Positions 17,379 to 26,889 of a stretch of 64,000 bases of DNA are shown here, in pieces. The notes below the pieces were generated by a model that saw nothing but the letters and a program-made list of their open reading frames with translations, did no database searches and was not told the DNA's origin. The position numbers and the translations under genes were made by a program. This stretch comes from Roseivirga thermotolerans (GTDB taxonomy: Bacteria > Bacteroidota > Bacteroidia > Cytophagales > Cyclobacteriaceae), in NCBI RefSeq assembly GCF_014653175.1, contig NZ_BNAG01000003.1, forward strand, positions 434,001 through 498,000, read 5' to 3'. Position 1 is the stretch's first letter. Every line of letters begins with the position of its first letter.

Positions 17379-17519
17379 ATGAATAAGAAGAAAATCTTTC
17401 TTTTGTTGATTGCCGTGTCCTTTTTAGGTATTACCTCTTGTGCCCAATCTATTTGTGCTGCCTATGCCAAGGCCGATACTGAAGAGGTAAAGAAGGAAAA
17501 AAAGGAAGGGCAGTTCTGA
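17379..17519 (+). CDS. 46-residue lipoprotein
   Basis: A short reading frame with basic start MNKKKIFLLL, hydrophobic core and lipobox LGITSC (Cys21), then a 25-residue tail that is Ala-rich and ends in a highly charged KKEKKEGQF. It starts 98 bases after the LuxE-like gene; TATCTTTA just upstream differs by one base from TAnnTTTG. Its stop abuts the convergent regulator stop. The signal-like composition supports a real gene, but function is unknown. Confidence 0.6.
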   Translation: MNKKKIFLLLIAVSFLGITSCAQSICAAYAKADTEEVKKEKKEGQF

Positions 17520-17520
17520 T

Positions 17521-18675
17521 CTAAATCAGATACTTTTTTACGTCCTCTTCCCCAATTTCATCTCCACACATAATCACGAGTCGTTCCGTAACATTACGTA
17601 ACTCCCGAATGTTGCCCGACCAATCATAGGCCTGAAGAGCCTTAAGTCCATCGGCCGATACTTTCTTTTTCTTGGTTCCGTACTCATCGGCTATGTCGTC
17701 CAGAAATTTATCCACCAACATTGGAATGTCTTCTTTACGGTCTTTTAGAGGGGGAACCTGAATGACAATGACGCTGAGTCTATGGTATAGGTCTTCACGA
17801 AAACGATTCTCCGCAATTTCTTTTCTTAGGTCTTTGTTAGTGGCTGCCAATACCCTCACATTCACATTGATATCTTTGTCGCCACCCACCCGGGTAATCT
17901 TATGTTCTTGTAGTGCCCTTAACACCTTGGCTTGAGCAGAAAGGCTCATGTCACCAATTTCATCAAGGAAAAGAGTGCCTTCATTGGCTTGTTCAAACTT
18001 GCCAATGCGCTGTTTGTGAGCCGAAGTAAATGCGCCCTTTTCATGCCCAAAAAGTTCGCTTTCTATGAGTTCGGCAGGGATAGCCGCACAGTTAACCTCC
18101 ACAAAGGGAGTGCTGGCCCGATTGCTTCGCTCATGAATTCCTCTGGCTACCAGTTCCTTGCCGCTGCCATTAGGGCCGGTAATCAGAACCCTGGCATCGG
18201 TAGGACCAACTTTGTCCATCATTTCCTTTACTTCAGCAAGGGCTTTGGATTCGCCCACCATCTCATATTTCTTAGAGAGTTTTCGTTTGAGAGTTTTTGT
18301 TTCGGTAACTAACGAAGACTTGTCAAGCGCATTTTTTACCGTAAGTAGCAAACGGTTCAAGTCGGGCGGTTTGGGCACAAAGTCAAAAGCGCCCATTTTG
18401 GTGGCGTCTACTGCGGTTTCAATGGTGCCGTGGGCCGAAATCATGATGAATTGCGTATCTATTCCAGCCATTTGCACTCGTTCCAGCAACTCAATACCAT
18501 CCATTTTAGGCATTTTCACATCGCATAGCGCAATATCGAACTTATCGGCAATCAGTTTTTCCAGCCCCTCTTGCCCATCTTTGGCTTCTTCTATTGAGTA
18601 TTTTTCATACTCTAGTATTTCCCTAAGAGTGCTGCGAATACTTTGTTCGTCATCGATGATCAGAATTTTTGCCAT
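17521..18675 (-). CDS. Sigma54-type response regulator (NtrC family) lacking the Fis-type HTH
   Basis: 384 residues from MAKILIIDDE; an upstream in-frame start at 18735 adds 20 unconserved residues. The receiver domain has Asp8-Asp9, the phosphoacceptor Asp52, Ser80 and Lys102 (PKP). The AAA+ domain has Walker A GPNGSGKE (167-174), the sigma54-contact loop as GAFTSA (214-219, Ser in place of the usual Gly), Walker B GTLFLDEIGD and RVGGD. The protein stops shortly after the AAA+ lid (GDEIGEEDVKKYLI), where NtrC proteins normally carry a Fis-like DNA-binding domain. It may therefore act without sequence-specific DNA binding or on another partner. No histidine kinase is adjacent. Confidence 0.94.
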   Translation of the reverse strand: MAKILIIDDEQSIRSTLREILEYEKYSIEEAKDGQEGLEKLIADKFDIALCDVKMPKMDGIELLERVQMAGIDTQFIMISAHGTIETAVDATKMGAFDFVPKPPDLNRLLLTVKNALDKSSLVTETKTLKRKLSKKYEMVGESKALAEVKEMMDKVGPTDARVLITGPNGSGKELVARGIHERSNRASTPFVEVNCAAIPAELIESELFGHEKGAFTSAHKQRIGKFEQANEGTLFLDEIGDMSLSAQAKVLRALQEHKITRVGGDKDINVNVRVLAATNKDLRKEIAENRFREDLYHRLSVIVIQVPPLKDRKEDIPMLVDKFLDDIADEYGTKKKKVSADGLKALQAYDWSGNIRELRNVTERLVIMCGDEIGEEDVKKYLI

Positions 18676-18834
18676 GCTTTTTAGTGGATTAGGAAAATGG
18701 GTAATTAGTGAATTGGTTCTAACTCGTTCTTTCAAGCGAAAATAGTGCTAAAATTGAAATCTGGCAGATAATCAAGTGATCATTTCCTAATTAACCAGTT
18801 GCCCAATCACCAAATTCACTGAAAGGAAAAAAAA

Positions 18835-19152
18835 GATATAGACCTGTAAGCCGGGTTCTGTCTACTCCTCTTTTGAGGATGATCTTATCATTTATCTGGC
18901 CGCGGTATTACTACCGAAGTCTATCTGCCTACCCTCCTGCATTGGACGGGAACCCTCAAACGCAAGTATACGTGGCATTTCACCGCATAGAGTTTACCTG
19001 ATTTCACTACAGCATTACCTGTACATACTTTCTGTTGCACTTGTCCTCTCCGTCAGTTGACGGATGACGGCCGTTAGCCGCTATGCTTCCCTGTGGTGCC
19101 CGGACTTTCCTCACTCCCGATAAATCGGGAGAGCGATAAGACGGTCTATATC
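18835..19152 (-). ncRNA. rnpB: RNase P RNA (class A)
   Basis: The minus strand carries the conserved GAGGAAAGTCCGGGC near the 5' end and GACAGAACCCGGCTTACAGG near the 3' end, with the P1 helix GATATAGACC pairing GGTCTATATC. A U-rich run follows the 3' end (18827-18834). A hairpin CTCCCGATTTATCGGGAG lies in the 5' third. It encodes the catalytic RNA of tRNA 5' maturation. Confidence 0.96.
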
Positions 19153-19156
19153 GCGG

Positions 19157-19164
19157 CAAAGATA
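19157..19164 (-). promoter_or_regulatory. -7 element of rnpB
   Basis: TATCTTTG on the minus strand matches TAnnTTTG and ends five bases before the predicted rnpB 5' end, the expected spacing. No TTTG at -33 was seen. Confidence 0.55.
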
Positions 19165-19180
19165 CAATAAATGATGCGAT

Positions 19181-20053
19181 TTAAAGGCTCTCGCGCAAAT
19201 CGTGAAGAACTGGGATTCCATTTTCAGATTGCCAGTAAAACAAGAAGTCACAAGCATTAGTGTTCAGGTCTATCTGCAAGGTAGTTTCTCCATTGTCGAC
19301 CTGCAGACTCCCTCTGGCCGGGAGGTATACTTTGTGGAGCCAACAGCTAAAGGTACTCAGGTTAGGGCCTGTGTTAATGAGCTCAAAGGTTGTACCTGAG
19401 GGAAGAGTAAAATGCCATGAGTTGGAGGTCAGGTAGTTGGCCTTGGTGTCAAGATGATCGCGTCCATTGGTTTTTTCATATTGAATGTTGCGACTTCCTT
19501 CAAAAGGAGTGCTTTTGCCTCTCAGCGTTAGCATTAAATCATCGAATTCGAGCCTATAGCTTTTTTGTGTATCGCTATTGTTTTCTGAGGTGTTGGTTAG
19601 TTCCAACACTCCATTTAGAGAAATATTATTGAGTTCAAAATCAGTAAGAGTAATGCGTATGGTGTTTCCCGGAGTGTCTGCCGGGTGATCGTAGTCTAGT
19701 AGAATAGAGCCTTTTAAAGTATAACCAGTGCCATCAATACATCCTTTGCCAAAACTAAGCAACAGTTGATTGTTGGAAGTATCCAGAAACTGACCTCCAC
19801 ATGTTCCTCTGTCGGAAAAAATATTAAAGTTGATGTGTGTGTTGGCTGCGCCCCGGTCTCTTTCGCTAAGGGAGTGCAACACATTGAGAGTGGTGCTTTC
19901 TACCTGATGAACGAGTAGTTCAAAAGCGAGGGCTTCTGAAATACCTTCCGGCAAGGGAATATTAGGTTCGTTGAGTACCACCACATCGTCCTTATTGCAA
20001 GAGGCGAATAACAGGGCCATAATCAATGGTAAAAACAAGATCCTTGTGCGCAT
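19181..20053 (-). CDS. Lipoprotein of unknown function
   Basis: 290 residues with signal MRTRILFLPLIMALLFASC (Cys19), then a mature beta-rich protein (FNIFSDRGTCGGQFLD, YTLKGSILLDYDHP, ITLTDFELNNISLNGVLELTNT). Alternating hydrophobic strands suggest a beta-sandwich or barrel-like fold on the cell surface or periplasm. I do not recognise a domain. It lies between rnpB and a DUF2279-type gene on the same strand, 47 bases from the latter. Confidence 0.85.
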   Translation of the reverse strand: MRTRILFLPLIMALLFASCNKDDVVVLNEPNIPLPEGISEALAFELLVHQVESTTLNVLHSLSERDRGAANTHINFNIFSDRGTCGGQFLDTSNNQLLLSFGKGCIDGTGYTLKGSILLDYDHPADTPGNTIRITLTDFELNNISLNGVLELTNTSENNSDTQKSYRLEFDDLMLTLRGKSTPFEGSRNIQYEKTNGRDHLDTKANYLTSNSWHFTLPSGTTFELINTGPNLSTFSCWLHKVYLPARGSLQVDNGETTLQIDLNTNACDFLFYWQSENGIPVLHDLRESL

Positions 20054-20100
20054 ATTATGGTGTTTGTCTCATAAAACGTGAATTACCGGTTTTAAGTGCA

Positions 20101-20994
20101 TCAGTGGTATAGCCAGTGGCCGGTAATTTTTCCTTGTTGTAGTTGTATAGCCGGGGCAGGTAGCCTAATGAAGTCTGCCAGAAAGAGAATGGTTTTTAAG
20201 AACTTGCTGTTGGTTTGTATGTAGCTCAGGTCAAAGTCTAATCCAAGGAAATACTGTCGGGAATTGCTATAGCCGGCAGATGCATTTTCTCCATTGCGCG
20301 CAAAAACCATTCCTTCGGCACCGTATCCTATGGCCAGGTTGAGCCATTTGGGCCAGTAGGACTCTTTAGCAAAAGCGTGAATATCGAAAGAAAACCAGTA
20401 GCTCTGTCCATTGTAGTCTTTGAGTAGCTGTTCAGGTAAGGACTTGCCAAGAATTTGAGGCCGCATGTCTGGGTATGCCGTGCTTCTAAAGCTAAACTTT
20501 GGTTTTATACGCTGTTCTTTCCAGCTCTTTTGTTGAATAAAAAACAGGGCCGAACCAGCTGCATTGGCCAACATATCGCCATAAGAAAATCCGTAGTCCG
20601 GTGAAAACCCATCGAGTACTTCAATTGGCAAAAAGAGCGCTGTACTTAATAGCGAGGACCACATAAGGGCTTTGTTGTGGGTCAATTCTGTTCGGCTTAG
20701 TAGCTCATAGTTTACCCGAGAAAAATGATAAGTGCTATAGGTATGCCCCAATTTATCTACCTGAAGCCACTCTGCATTGTCGTTAAAAAACTTGAAGCGA
20801 TCGAAGCCGTTTTCGGCATACCAGGCCTGACTCAACACCAGAAGGCCTGTGCCATAACCAATGCCTCCATAGAGTTTTACTTTATTTAAAGGCAGGCGAT
20901 GTGTTGCTTCTGCCGGACTAACGGGTTCTGTTTGGGCATGAACAAGATTGCCCATAAGCCCCAAAAGAAAGATCAGAAGCAACTTTTTGTACAT
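20101..20994 (-). CDS. DUF2279-like envelope protein
   Basis: 297 residues with a signal peptide (MYKKLLLIFLLGLMGNLVHA). The core holds WLQVDKLGHTYSTYHFSR, then LPIEVLDGFSPDYGFSYGDMLANAAGS, the His/Asp/Gly-rich signature of the DUF2279 (YfiM-like) family. A C-terminal extension ends in QQGKITGHWLYH. The function of the family is unknown; a periplasmic or outer-membrane place is expected. It precedes the photolyase stop by only 17 bases on the same strand, so co-transcription is possible. Confidence 0.85.
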   Translation of the reverse strand: MYKKLLLIFLLGLMGNLVHAQTEPVSPAEATHRLPLNKVKLYGGIGYGTGLLVLSQAWYAENGFDRFKFFNDNAEWLQVDKLGHTYSTYHFSRVNYELLSRTELTHNKALMWSSLLSTALFLPIEVLDGFSPDYGFSYGDMLANAAGSALFFIQQKSWKEQRIKPKFSFRSTAYPDMRPQILGKSLPEQLLKDYNGQSYWFSFDIHAFAKESYWPKWLNLAIGYGAEGMVFARNGENASAGYSNSRQYFLGLDFDLSYIQTNSKFLKTILFLADFIRLPAPAIQLQQGKITGHWLYH

Positions 20995-21011
20995 GCCGAA
21001 AGATACACAAA

Positions 21012-22310
21012 CTAGTTAGCCAAAGCTTGTTTGTAGGTATCAATTGCGCGTTGGCGTGCTAGTTTGTGGTCTACAATGGGCGCAGGATATGCATCTGTTC
21101 CATACTCAGGAACCCACTTTTTAATGTATTCTAGTTGAGGGTCGAACTTTTCTGTTTGAGACTGTGGGTTGAACACTCTAAAGTAGGGTTGAGCGTCAGT
21201 GCCCGTACCTGCCGCCCACTGCCAACCTCCATTGTTAGAGGCCAAATCAAAATCGAGCAGTTTTTCAGCAAAGTAGGTTTCTCCCCAGCGCCAATCTATG
21301 AGCAAATGCTTGGTTAAAAAACTAGCCACTATCATTCGTACCCGGTTGTGCATGTATCCGGTTTGGTTAAGTTGCCTCATGCCAGCATCTACTATCGGGT
21401 AGCCGGTTTTTCCTTGGCACCACTTCTCAAAACCTTCTTCGTCTTGTCTCCAGGGTATCCTGTCATATTCCGGTTTAAAGGCTTGGTCTATTACTCTTGG
21501 GTTGTTGGCCAGAATCATGGCATAGAAATCTCTCCAAATCAATTCATTTAGAAAGGTTTCGTTCAGATTCAAAGCTTTTTCGGCCAGTTGCCTGATGCTA
21601 ATGGTGCCAAAGCGTAAATGAATACCTAGTCTGGAAGTAGCATCCAGGGCGGGAATGTCTCTTTTTTCGCTGTAGTGCTTTATTATCTCTTCGTCTACCG
21701 TGTTAGATGGAATGGTTATGTCCGTATGTCTGAAGCCCATGGCCTCAAGGGAATGTACTTTTTCTTCTTTCAGGGGTACCCAATTATCGAAATAGAGCGC
21801 ACTGGGCTTGGTTTCAGGCGGATTGGCTTTGTATTTCTCTTTCCAGCTTTTACTATACGGGGTAAAGACCTTGTAGAAACTGCCTGAGCCGGACACAATT
21901 TCTTCTTTCTCGTAAATCACATGATCTTTGAAAGTGAAGAAGCTCACACCCTGTTCCTTAAGAAAGTTCTCTATTTCCCTGTCTCGCTCAAGGGCATAAG
22001 GCTCATAGTCTCTGTTGGTGTATACTGCCTCGAGGGTATATGTTTTGCTAAGTTCTTTGAAGGCTTCAATGGGAGTGGTGTAAAAGGTTTTTATCCCACT
22101 GTTTTTATCCTTAAGGGGTTTGTTTAGCTGTTCCAGAGTGCGTTGAATAAATTCAACTCTTGCATCGGCCTTGGGTAGTTTATCTAATATGTTTCTATCG
22201 AAAATGAAAATAGGGAGTACCGGATTTCTCTCGCTCAAAGCATAATAGAGGCCGGTGTTATCTATGAATCTAAGGTCTCTCCGAAACCAAAAAATACTGA
22301 TCTTTTCCAT
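21012..22310 (-). CDS. phrB: Deoxyribodipyrimidine photolyase
   Basis: 432 residues, normal for class I photolyases. The N-terminal alpha/beta antenna domain starts ISIFWFRRDLRFIDNTGL. The FAD domain has LIWRDFYAMIL, GKTGYPIVDAGMRQL, HNRVRMIVASFLTKHLLIDWRWGE and the FAD/DNA-binding DFDLASNNGGWQW, followed by the typical FRVFNPQSQTEKFDP. The electron-transfer tryptophans appear to be present. It repairs UV-induced cyclobutane pyrimidine dimers in blue light. It lies just upstream of the DUF2279 gene and downstream of tamB on the same strand. Confidence 0.96.
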   Translation of the reverse strand: MEKISIFWFRRDLRFIDNTGLYYALSERNPVLPIFIFDRNILDKLPKADARVEFIQRTLEQLNKPLKDKNSGIKTFYTTPIEAFKELSKTYTLEAVYTNRDYEPYALERDREIENFLKEQGVSFFTFKDHVIYEKEEIVSGSGSFYKVFTPYSKSWKEKYKANPPETKPSALYFDNWVPLKEEKVHSLEAMGFRHTDITIPSNTVDEEIIKHYSEKRDIPALDATSRLGIHLRFGTISIRQLAEKALNLNETFLNELIWRDFYAMILANNPRVIDQAFKPEYDRIPWRQDEEGFEKWCQGKTGYPIVDAGMRQLNQTGYMHNRVRMIVASFLTKHLLIDWRWGETYFAEKLLDFDLASNNGGWQWAAGTGTDAQPYFRVFNPQSQTEKFDPQLEYIKKWVPEYGTDAYPAPIVDHKLARQRAIDTYKQALAN

Positions 22311-22350
22311 GAAAGAGTGTTTCCAATAAACCTAACCCTCTAAAGGTATT

Positions 22351-25300
22351 TTAGTTTGTGTTTCCTTCAGTATTGTTATCCTTCTTTTCTTCTTTTCTCT
22401 TTTTGCGGCTGTTATTTACACCATTAAAGAATTCGCGAAGATTATTGAAACTGGTGGTTTGCGAAATGCTCACGCCTTGTGTTTGATTGGTGGGCTGTTG
22501 GCTCAGGGCACGGTCGGCCGGGTTATAGTTGTTTTGCGAAAATACCTTTACTTTATATTTCCCATCTGTAGTAAGCAGGTACTCTGCGGTAATGTCTCCG
22601 GCAATGTTGTTAATATCTCCTGAGATGGCTCCTTCACGAGTTACCCTCAATCGTCCATCGAGAAAGGTGTAGCTCAAGCGGAGCCTGAAGGTGTTAAAGG
22701 CATCCTGATCCAAATCGGCCAGGTCGAAGTTGACTTCCAGGTTTTCATCGAGCTGGGCTACCAGTTGGCTCAATTGGTTAGAAAGCAACTGACTTACGTT
22801 TTGGGTGGTGGTTCTGCCTCCAATGTTGCGAAGCCCGCCTTGTTCTGAAAAGCGGTTGAGTACAATAAGGCTAAGAACCTGCCGGTTTAGCTCCTGCTCA
22901 TCGCTCTGTACCCGGTTTTTAAAGGCATTGATGGCCGTGGTTAGCTGGTAGTCGTTTACGTTCAGGTCGGTAAAGTCAATATCGAAACCAATGTTTGGAG
23001 AAAGCATTGGGCCGTCTAGGTAGAGCAGCACTTTGGTGGGCACTCTGCGGCTTATACCACCATTTTGGCTTACACTTCCTCCCGATTGCTCCAAAAGAGG
23101 AGCCAGAGAAGTGTTTTGGGTATAGGAGGCTTTAATGTCCATGACAGCTGCATAGGGGTCGCCATACCAGGTTATGGTACTGGGCTGTTCTATTTGAAAC
23201 TCTTTGGTAATGAGGTTGTACAGACTGAAGTTGTAGGCGCCTTCGGTAATGTCTAGTTCACCGGTCATTTGAAAATCGCCCTGCGTATCGATGAGCAGGC
23301 GAAGCTGTCCATCGCCTCTTCCTCTGATAATATCGCCTGTGCGCGGATCGATGATAATTTCTACGTAAGCTTCCGGTGTTACTTCTATGTCAAGGTCTAG
23401 TTTTAGACCCTCTATTTTTATTTTATTTACTTCATTGATCAGCGAATCCTTGGTGCTGGTAGTGTCTTGAACAGTGCGGTCTACAAAAGTGATGTATTCG
23501 GGCACATCGTTGTTGCCGGTATCTTCTGTAATGGGTATGTAAATGCGGGTGTCTCTTTCGGTTTTTACCTTGGCCGAAATATTGAGGCTGGAAGCCTCTC
23601 CGCTCAACGATACCTGACCTGTAGCTATGGCACTTCCATAATAAGCATCGCCATTATCGACATTGGTATTGAGCACCTGAAACTGATTCAACTGCCCGAT
23701 AAGGTCTAAGCGAAAGTCTTTGAACGAATTATGGCTAATACGCCCTCCGAATTGTGCCGTCTGATTTCGGGCATCTACAAACTGCAGGTTTTCCAGGGCT
23801 ATTACGTCTTTACTAAAGTCTATACCGCCTTCAAAATTATAGCTTGTGTTGAGGTAGTTAATCTTCATTCTACCTTCTTTTATAGCTCCCTGGCCTTTCA
23901 TTAGGGGTGAGTCTATGTTGCCGCTTATGGTGTACCGACCATCAATAAATCCGCCCAGGTTCGAAAAGTAATCGTCTATATATGGTTCGGCTATGTTCAG
24001 GTTGGCTTCGTTGAGACGCAGGTTGATGGCCAATTGGTTTTCAGATCGGGCCGGATAAAACTGGCCATTCATTGCAATGATTCTTCGGTTGAGCCGGTTC
24101 ACCTCAAAGTCTACATCGAACCGCTGGCGAAAGTCGTTCCAGGTAATACTGCCGTCCAGATTGCCTACCAGAAACTCGTTGATTTTGAAGTCTATGACTT
24201 CTATATCGCCAAAGATAATGGGGTTGTAATAAAGGTTCTGAGCATTGACAGTGCCACTTAATTTACCGGTGTACGACTCGGAGGTAAGTGGATTGATATT
24301 GGCCACTTCCACATCGCTAAAGTTTACGGTTAGGGTTTGCGAACTGTCTTGGGTAATGGCAATTTGACCGTTGAAGCTAATGGACTGATCGGTATTGTAT
24401 ATGCTCAGGTTTTCGAAGTCTATGCGCTGGTTGCCAAACACAACTACATTTTCTTCGGTGATCTTCCAGGTTTCATTAAGAGCGGTAATGTTCGAGTCTT
24501 CAAACCTCAGTTCAGTTCGGTCCGGGTAGAAATTTATGCCGGCACTAATTTCAGCATAGTTGCCTGTGCTTGCCTGGGTAAGTGTTTGCTTAATATCCAT
24601 GCGCTTTCCATCCCATACGGCTTCCAATACCAGCTTATTGGTTTCTGAAGAGTTCGAGAATATTTGTTTTTCGCTGGAAAGGTAGCCTTGTGCAAAGACC
24701 TTTTCCGGGTCGCGAATGTCTTTGGTGTTGATATATAAATCGTTTTCGAGCATGTAAATTTTACCAAACTGAACGGTATCTACCTGCGAGCTGAGCACAA
24801 GCGACTGCCCTTGCCTGTTGTCAAAGCGGCCTTCTATTTTGGTGTTTTTAGCTACATAAATGGTGCTATCAAAAAGCTGTATGAGTGGGCTAATATTGTG
24901 CAGATCGACCGAGTAGTTGAGGTTAAATTTTTTCTTTGTTGGTGGGCTTCTGCGCAAAAAAGAATTTACCTCTTCCGACCTGCTGGAAAACTGCAATCTG
25001 TATTGTTCGTTGATGTTGGAGAGTTCTTTGGCAATACCTGTAAATTCGAAATCGCCACTGAAGTCGGCATCAAATAGGTCAGAAACGATGGTGAACTTGC
25101 GGCCGTTGCTGTTTCTGGAGGCTTCAAAAAACACCGAGTCCAGTTCTATATCTTTTTGTTTAAAGCGATAGTAGGTATCGGAGAGGCTAATACTTCCTCT
25201 AATACTATCTAACTTAAGTCCGGTGATGTCCAGGTTAAAGTTGGTAGAGACCAACATTTCTTCTTCAGTGAGCTCTACCTCTTTTAAAAGTGCAGTGTCT

Positions 25301-26889
25301 AGCCTACCCCTGAGCTTAAAGAGCTTATTGCCTTCCCGCAAGTCTACCGAACCGGTAGCAAAGAGCTTAAACATAGGGTCGTCTACATCAATTTGACCAG
25401 AGAAGAACGACTCTGCAAAAGCACCATCGGTTTCTATATTGGTGTAATTGTAGCCATTAATACCCACTTTTGGAATTACTGCGTCTAGTTCAAAGTTGGC
25501 GGTTTCCAGAGTAAATCCGGTGCCTTCTACCCGACCATCTAAATCAATTTTCTGAAAATTGCTTACCTCCGTAAATCGACCTATATCGAAGTTTTGTAAA
25601 AACAGATCGCCCCGGTAATATGGGGCTTCACCTTCTATAATCCGAATCTGGATGTTCGATTCAAGTCTACCAATTCGGGTTTGAAAGGAGCCATCGGCCA
25701 CAAAATCGTTCAGCAGACCATCGAACTGTCCGGACATTCGGATGAGCCCAAACTTATTAGAGATTCGAAAGGCTTCCGGCCCTATGTATTTACGCAGGTC
25801 CGTTGCTTTTAGGGTAGACTCTCTCAAGGTTAGGCCAAAGATGGTCTGATCAATATTCGGCAGTCCTTCAATGTCTATGGCTCCTTTAAAACGGCTGTCT
25901 TGTCCGAAAGAAATGGAAAAATTGTCGGAGAAAAACTTATTTACGCGTCCCTGAAACAGTCCGTTTATGTTGACGGATTGATTGTATTTTTTTAACTCCG
26001 GAACAAAAAAGCCCAGCTCATCTGTATGGATGCGTGTCTCATCAAAATCAGCTTTAATGTTTACGCTGTCTACGAAGTAGCCCATTTGTGAAGGCCTTTC
26101 ATGTCGAAGTTCAATGAAGTCTTTAATGTGTGTATTACCCATTTTCAGATCCAGATCGAAGAAAACAAGTCCTTTGCTGGAGTTCCTGAAAAATGTTTGA
26201 AGATTATCGATCGTCAAGCCGGTAACAGGATCCCGGGTAGAAAGGCTTTTTACATCGATCTGAAAGGTGTCAGACACTACTTTAAGGTTTAACAGGTCTG
26301 CATTCAGGTCTACCAGCTGAAAATGGTTGTAATCGAACCCGTTGGTTATACTGTCTTTGCGACTGTCAGATATACTAAACCGGGAATCTAGCAGCGTAAT
26401 CTGGTCGATGGAAAAAGTGCCTGCGGGAGCATCAGAAGGAGTGTCAGAGGCGGTGAGTTTTCCAATTCGGTCGGCCCATTCGTCAATATTCAGCCCTCCG
26501 GTGGAGTCATCGCGCAGATTCACATTGGCTCCTTTTAGCCATGCTTCGCGTGTTCGAATGTTCTTTTTTCCAATTAAGTCGGCCAAATCGAAAGTGACTA
26601 CCAACTCATCTACACCAATCATTAGCACCTCGTTCTGATCATAAATTTGAGTGTTGTCGAGTGCTATGGCATTGAACCACTTGATGTTAGCATAGCCAAT
26701 TTCAGTTCTAAAGCCGGTGCCTTCGGTGAGGTAGGCGGTAGCCTTTCCTACAATGTAATTTTGAACCGGAGGTAGGTGAATAAGAATAGCGGCAAGGATA
26801 AGTAAGATGAATGGAGTGGCAAGCATCCAAAGGATTGATTTCACAATCCGTTTTTTAATAACTTGCGATCTTTTAATTTTCTCCTTCAA
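22351..26889 (-). CDS. tamB: Translocation/assembly module TamB (DUF490)
   Basis: 1512 residues. One N-terminal membrane anchor (SILWMLATPFILLILAAILI) is followed by a very long beta-taco repeat region with many short amphipathic strands (LDLIGQLNQFQVLNT and similar). The C-terminal DUF490 domain has GDIIRGRGDGQLRLLIDTQGDFQMTGELDITEG split over adjacent strands, then QVLSLIVLNRF and ITAEYLLTTDGKYKVKVF. TamB-like proteins span the periplasm and help move lipids or assemble outer-membrane proteins. The frame opens with TTG at 26889, which shares its last base with the tsaD ATG on the other strand; a GTG 13 codons later is an alternative. The C-terminal tail is Lys/Glu-rich. Confidence 0.93.
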   Translation of the reverse strand: MKEKIKRSQVIKKRIVKSILWMLATPFILLILAAILIHLPPVQNYIVGKATAYLTEGTGFRTEIGYANIKWFNAIALDNTQIYDQNEVLMIGVDELVVTFDLADLIGKKNIRTREAWLKGANVNLRDDSTGGLNIDEWADRIGKLTASDTPSDAPAGTFSIDQITLLDSRFSISDSRKDSITNGFDYNHFQLVDLNADLLNLKVVSDTFQIDVKSLSTRDPVTGLTIDNLQTFFRNSSKGLVFFDLDLKMGNTHIKDFIELRHERPSQMGYFVDSVNIKADFDETRIHTDELGFFVPELKKYNQSVNINGLFQGRVNKFFSDNFSISFGQDSRFKGAIDIEGLPNIDQTIFGLTLRESTLKATDLRKYIGPEAFRISNKFGLIRMSGQFDGLLNDFVADGSFQTRIGRLESNIQIRIIEGEAPYYRGDLFLQNFDIGRFTEVSNFQKIDLDGRVEGTGFTLETANFELDAVIPKVGINGYNYTNIETDGAFAESFFSGQIDVDDPMFKLFATGSVDLREGNKLFKLRGRLDTALLKEVELTEEEMLVSTNFNLDITGLKLDSIRGSISLSDTYYRFKQKDIELDSVFFEASRNSNGRKFTIVSDLFDADFSGDFEFTGIAKELSNINEQYRLQFSSRSEEVNSFLRRSPPTKKKFNLNYSVDLHNISPLIQLFDSTIYVAKNTKIEGRFDNRQGQSLVLSSQVDTVQFGKIYMLENDLYINTKDIRDPEKVFAQGYLSSEKQIFSNSSETNKLVLEAVWDGKRMDIKQTLTQASTGNYAEISAGINFYPDRTELRFEDSNITALNETWKITEENVVVFGNQRIDFENLSIYNTDQSISFNGQIAITQDSSQTLTVNFSDVEVANINPLTSESYTGKLSGTVNAQNLYYNPIIFGDIEVIDFKINEFLVGNLDGSITWNDFRQRFDVDFEVNRLNRRIIAMNGQFYPARSENQLAINLRLNEANLNIAEPYIDDYFSNLGGFIDGRYTISGNIDSPLMKGQGAIKEGRMKINYLNTSYNFEGGIDFSKDVIALENLQFVDARNQTAQFGGRISHNSFKDFRLDLIGQLNQFQVLNTNVDNGDAYYGSAIATGQVSLSGEASSLNISAKVKTERDTRIYIPITEDTGNNDVPEYITFVDRTVQDTTSTKDSLINEVNKIKIEGLKLDLDIEVTPEAYVEIIIDPRTGDIIRGRGDGQLRLLIDTQGDFQMTGELDITEGAYNFSLYNLITKEFQIEQPSTITWYGDPYAAVMDIKASYTQNTSLAPLLEQSGGSVSQNGGISRRVPTKVLLYLDGPMLSPNIGFDIDFTDLNVNDYQLTTAINAFKNRVQSDEQELNRQVLSLIVLNRFSEQGGLRNIGGRTTTQNVSQLLSNQLSQLVAQLDENLEVNFDLADLDQDAFNTFRLRLSYTFLDGRLRVTREGAISGDINNIAGDITAEYLLTTDGKYKVKVFSQNNYNPADRALSQQPTNQTQGVSISQTTSFNNLREFFNGVNNSRKKRKEEKKDNNTEGNTN

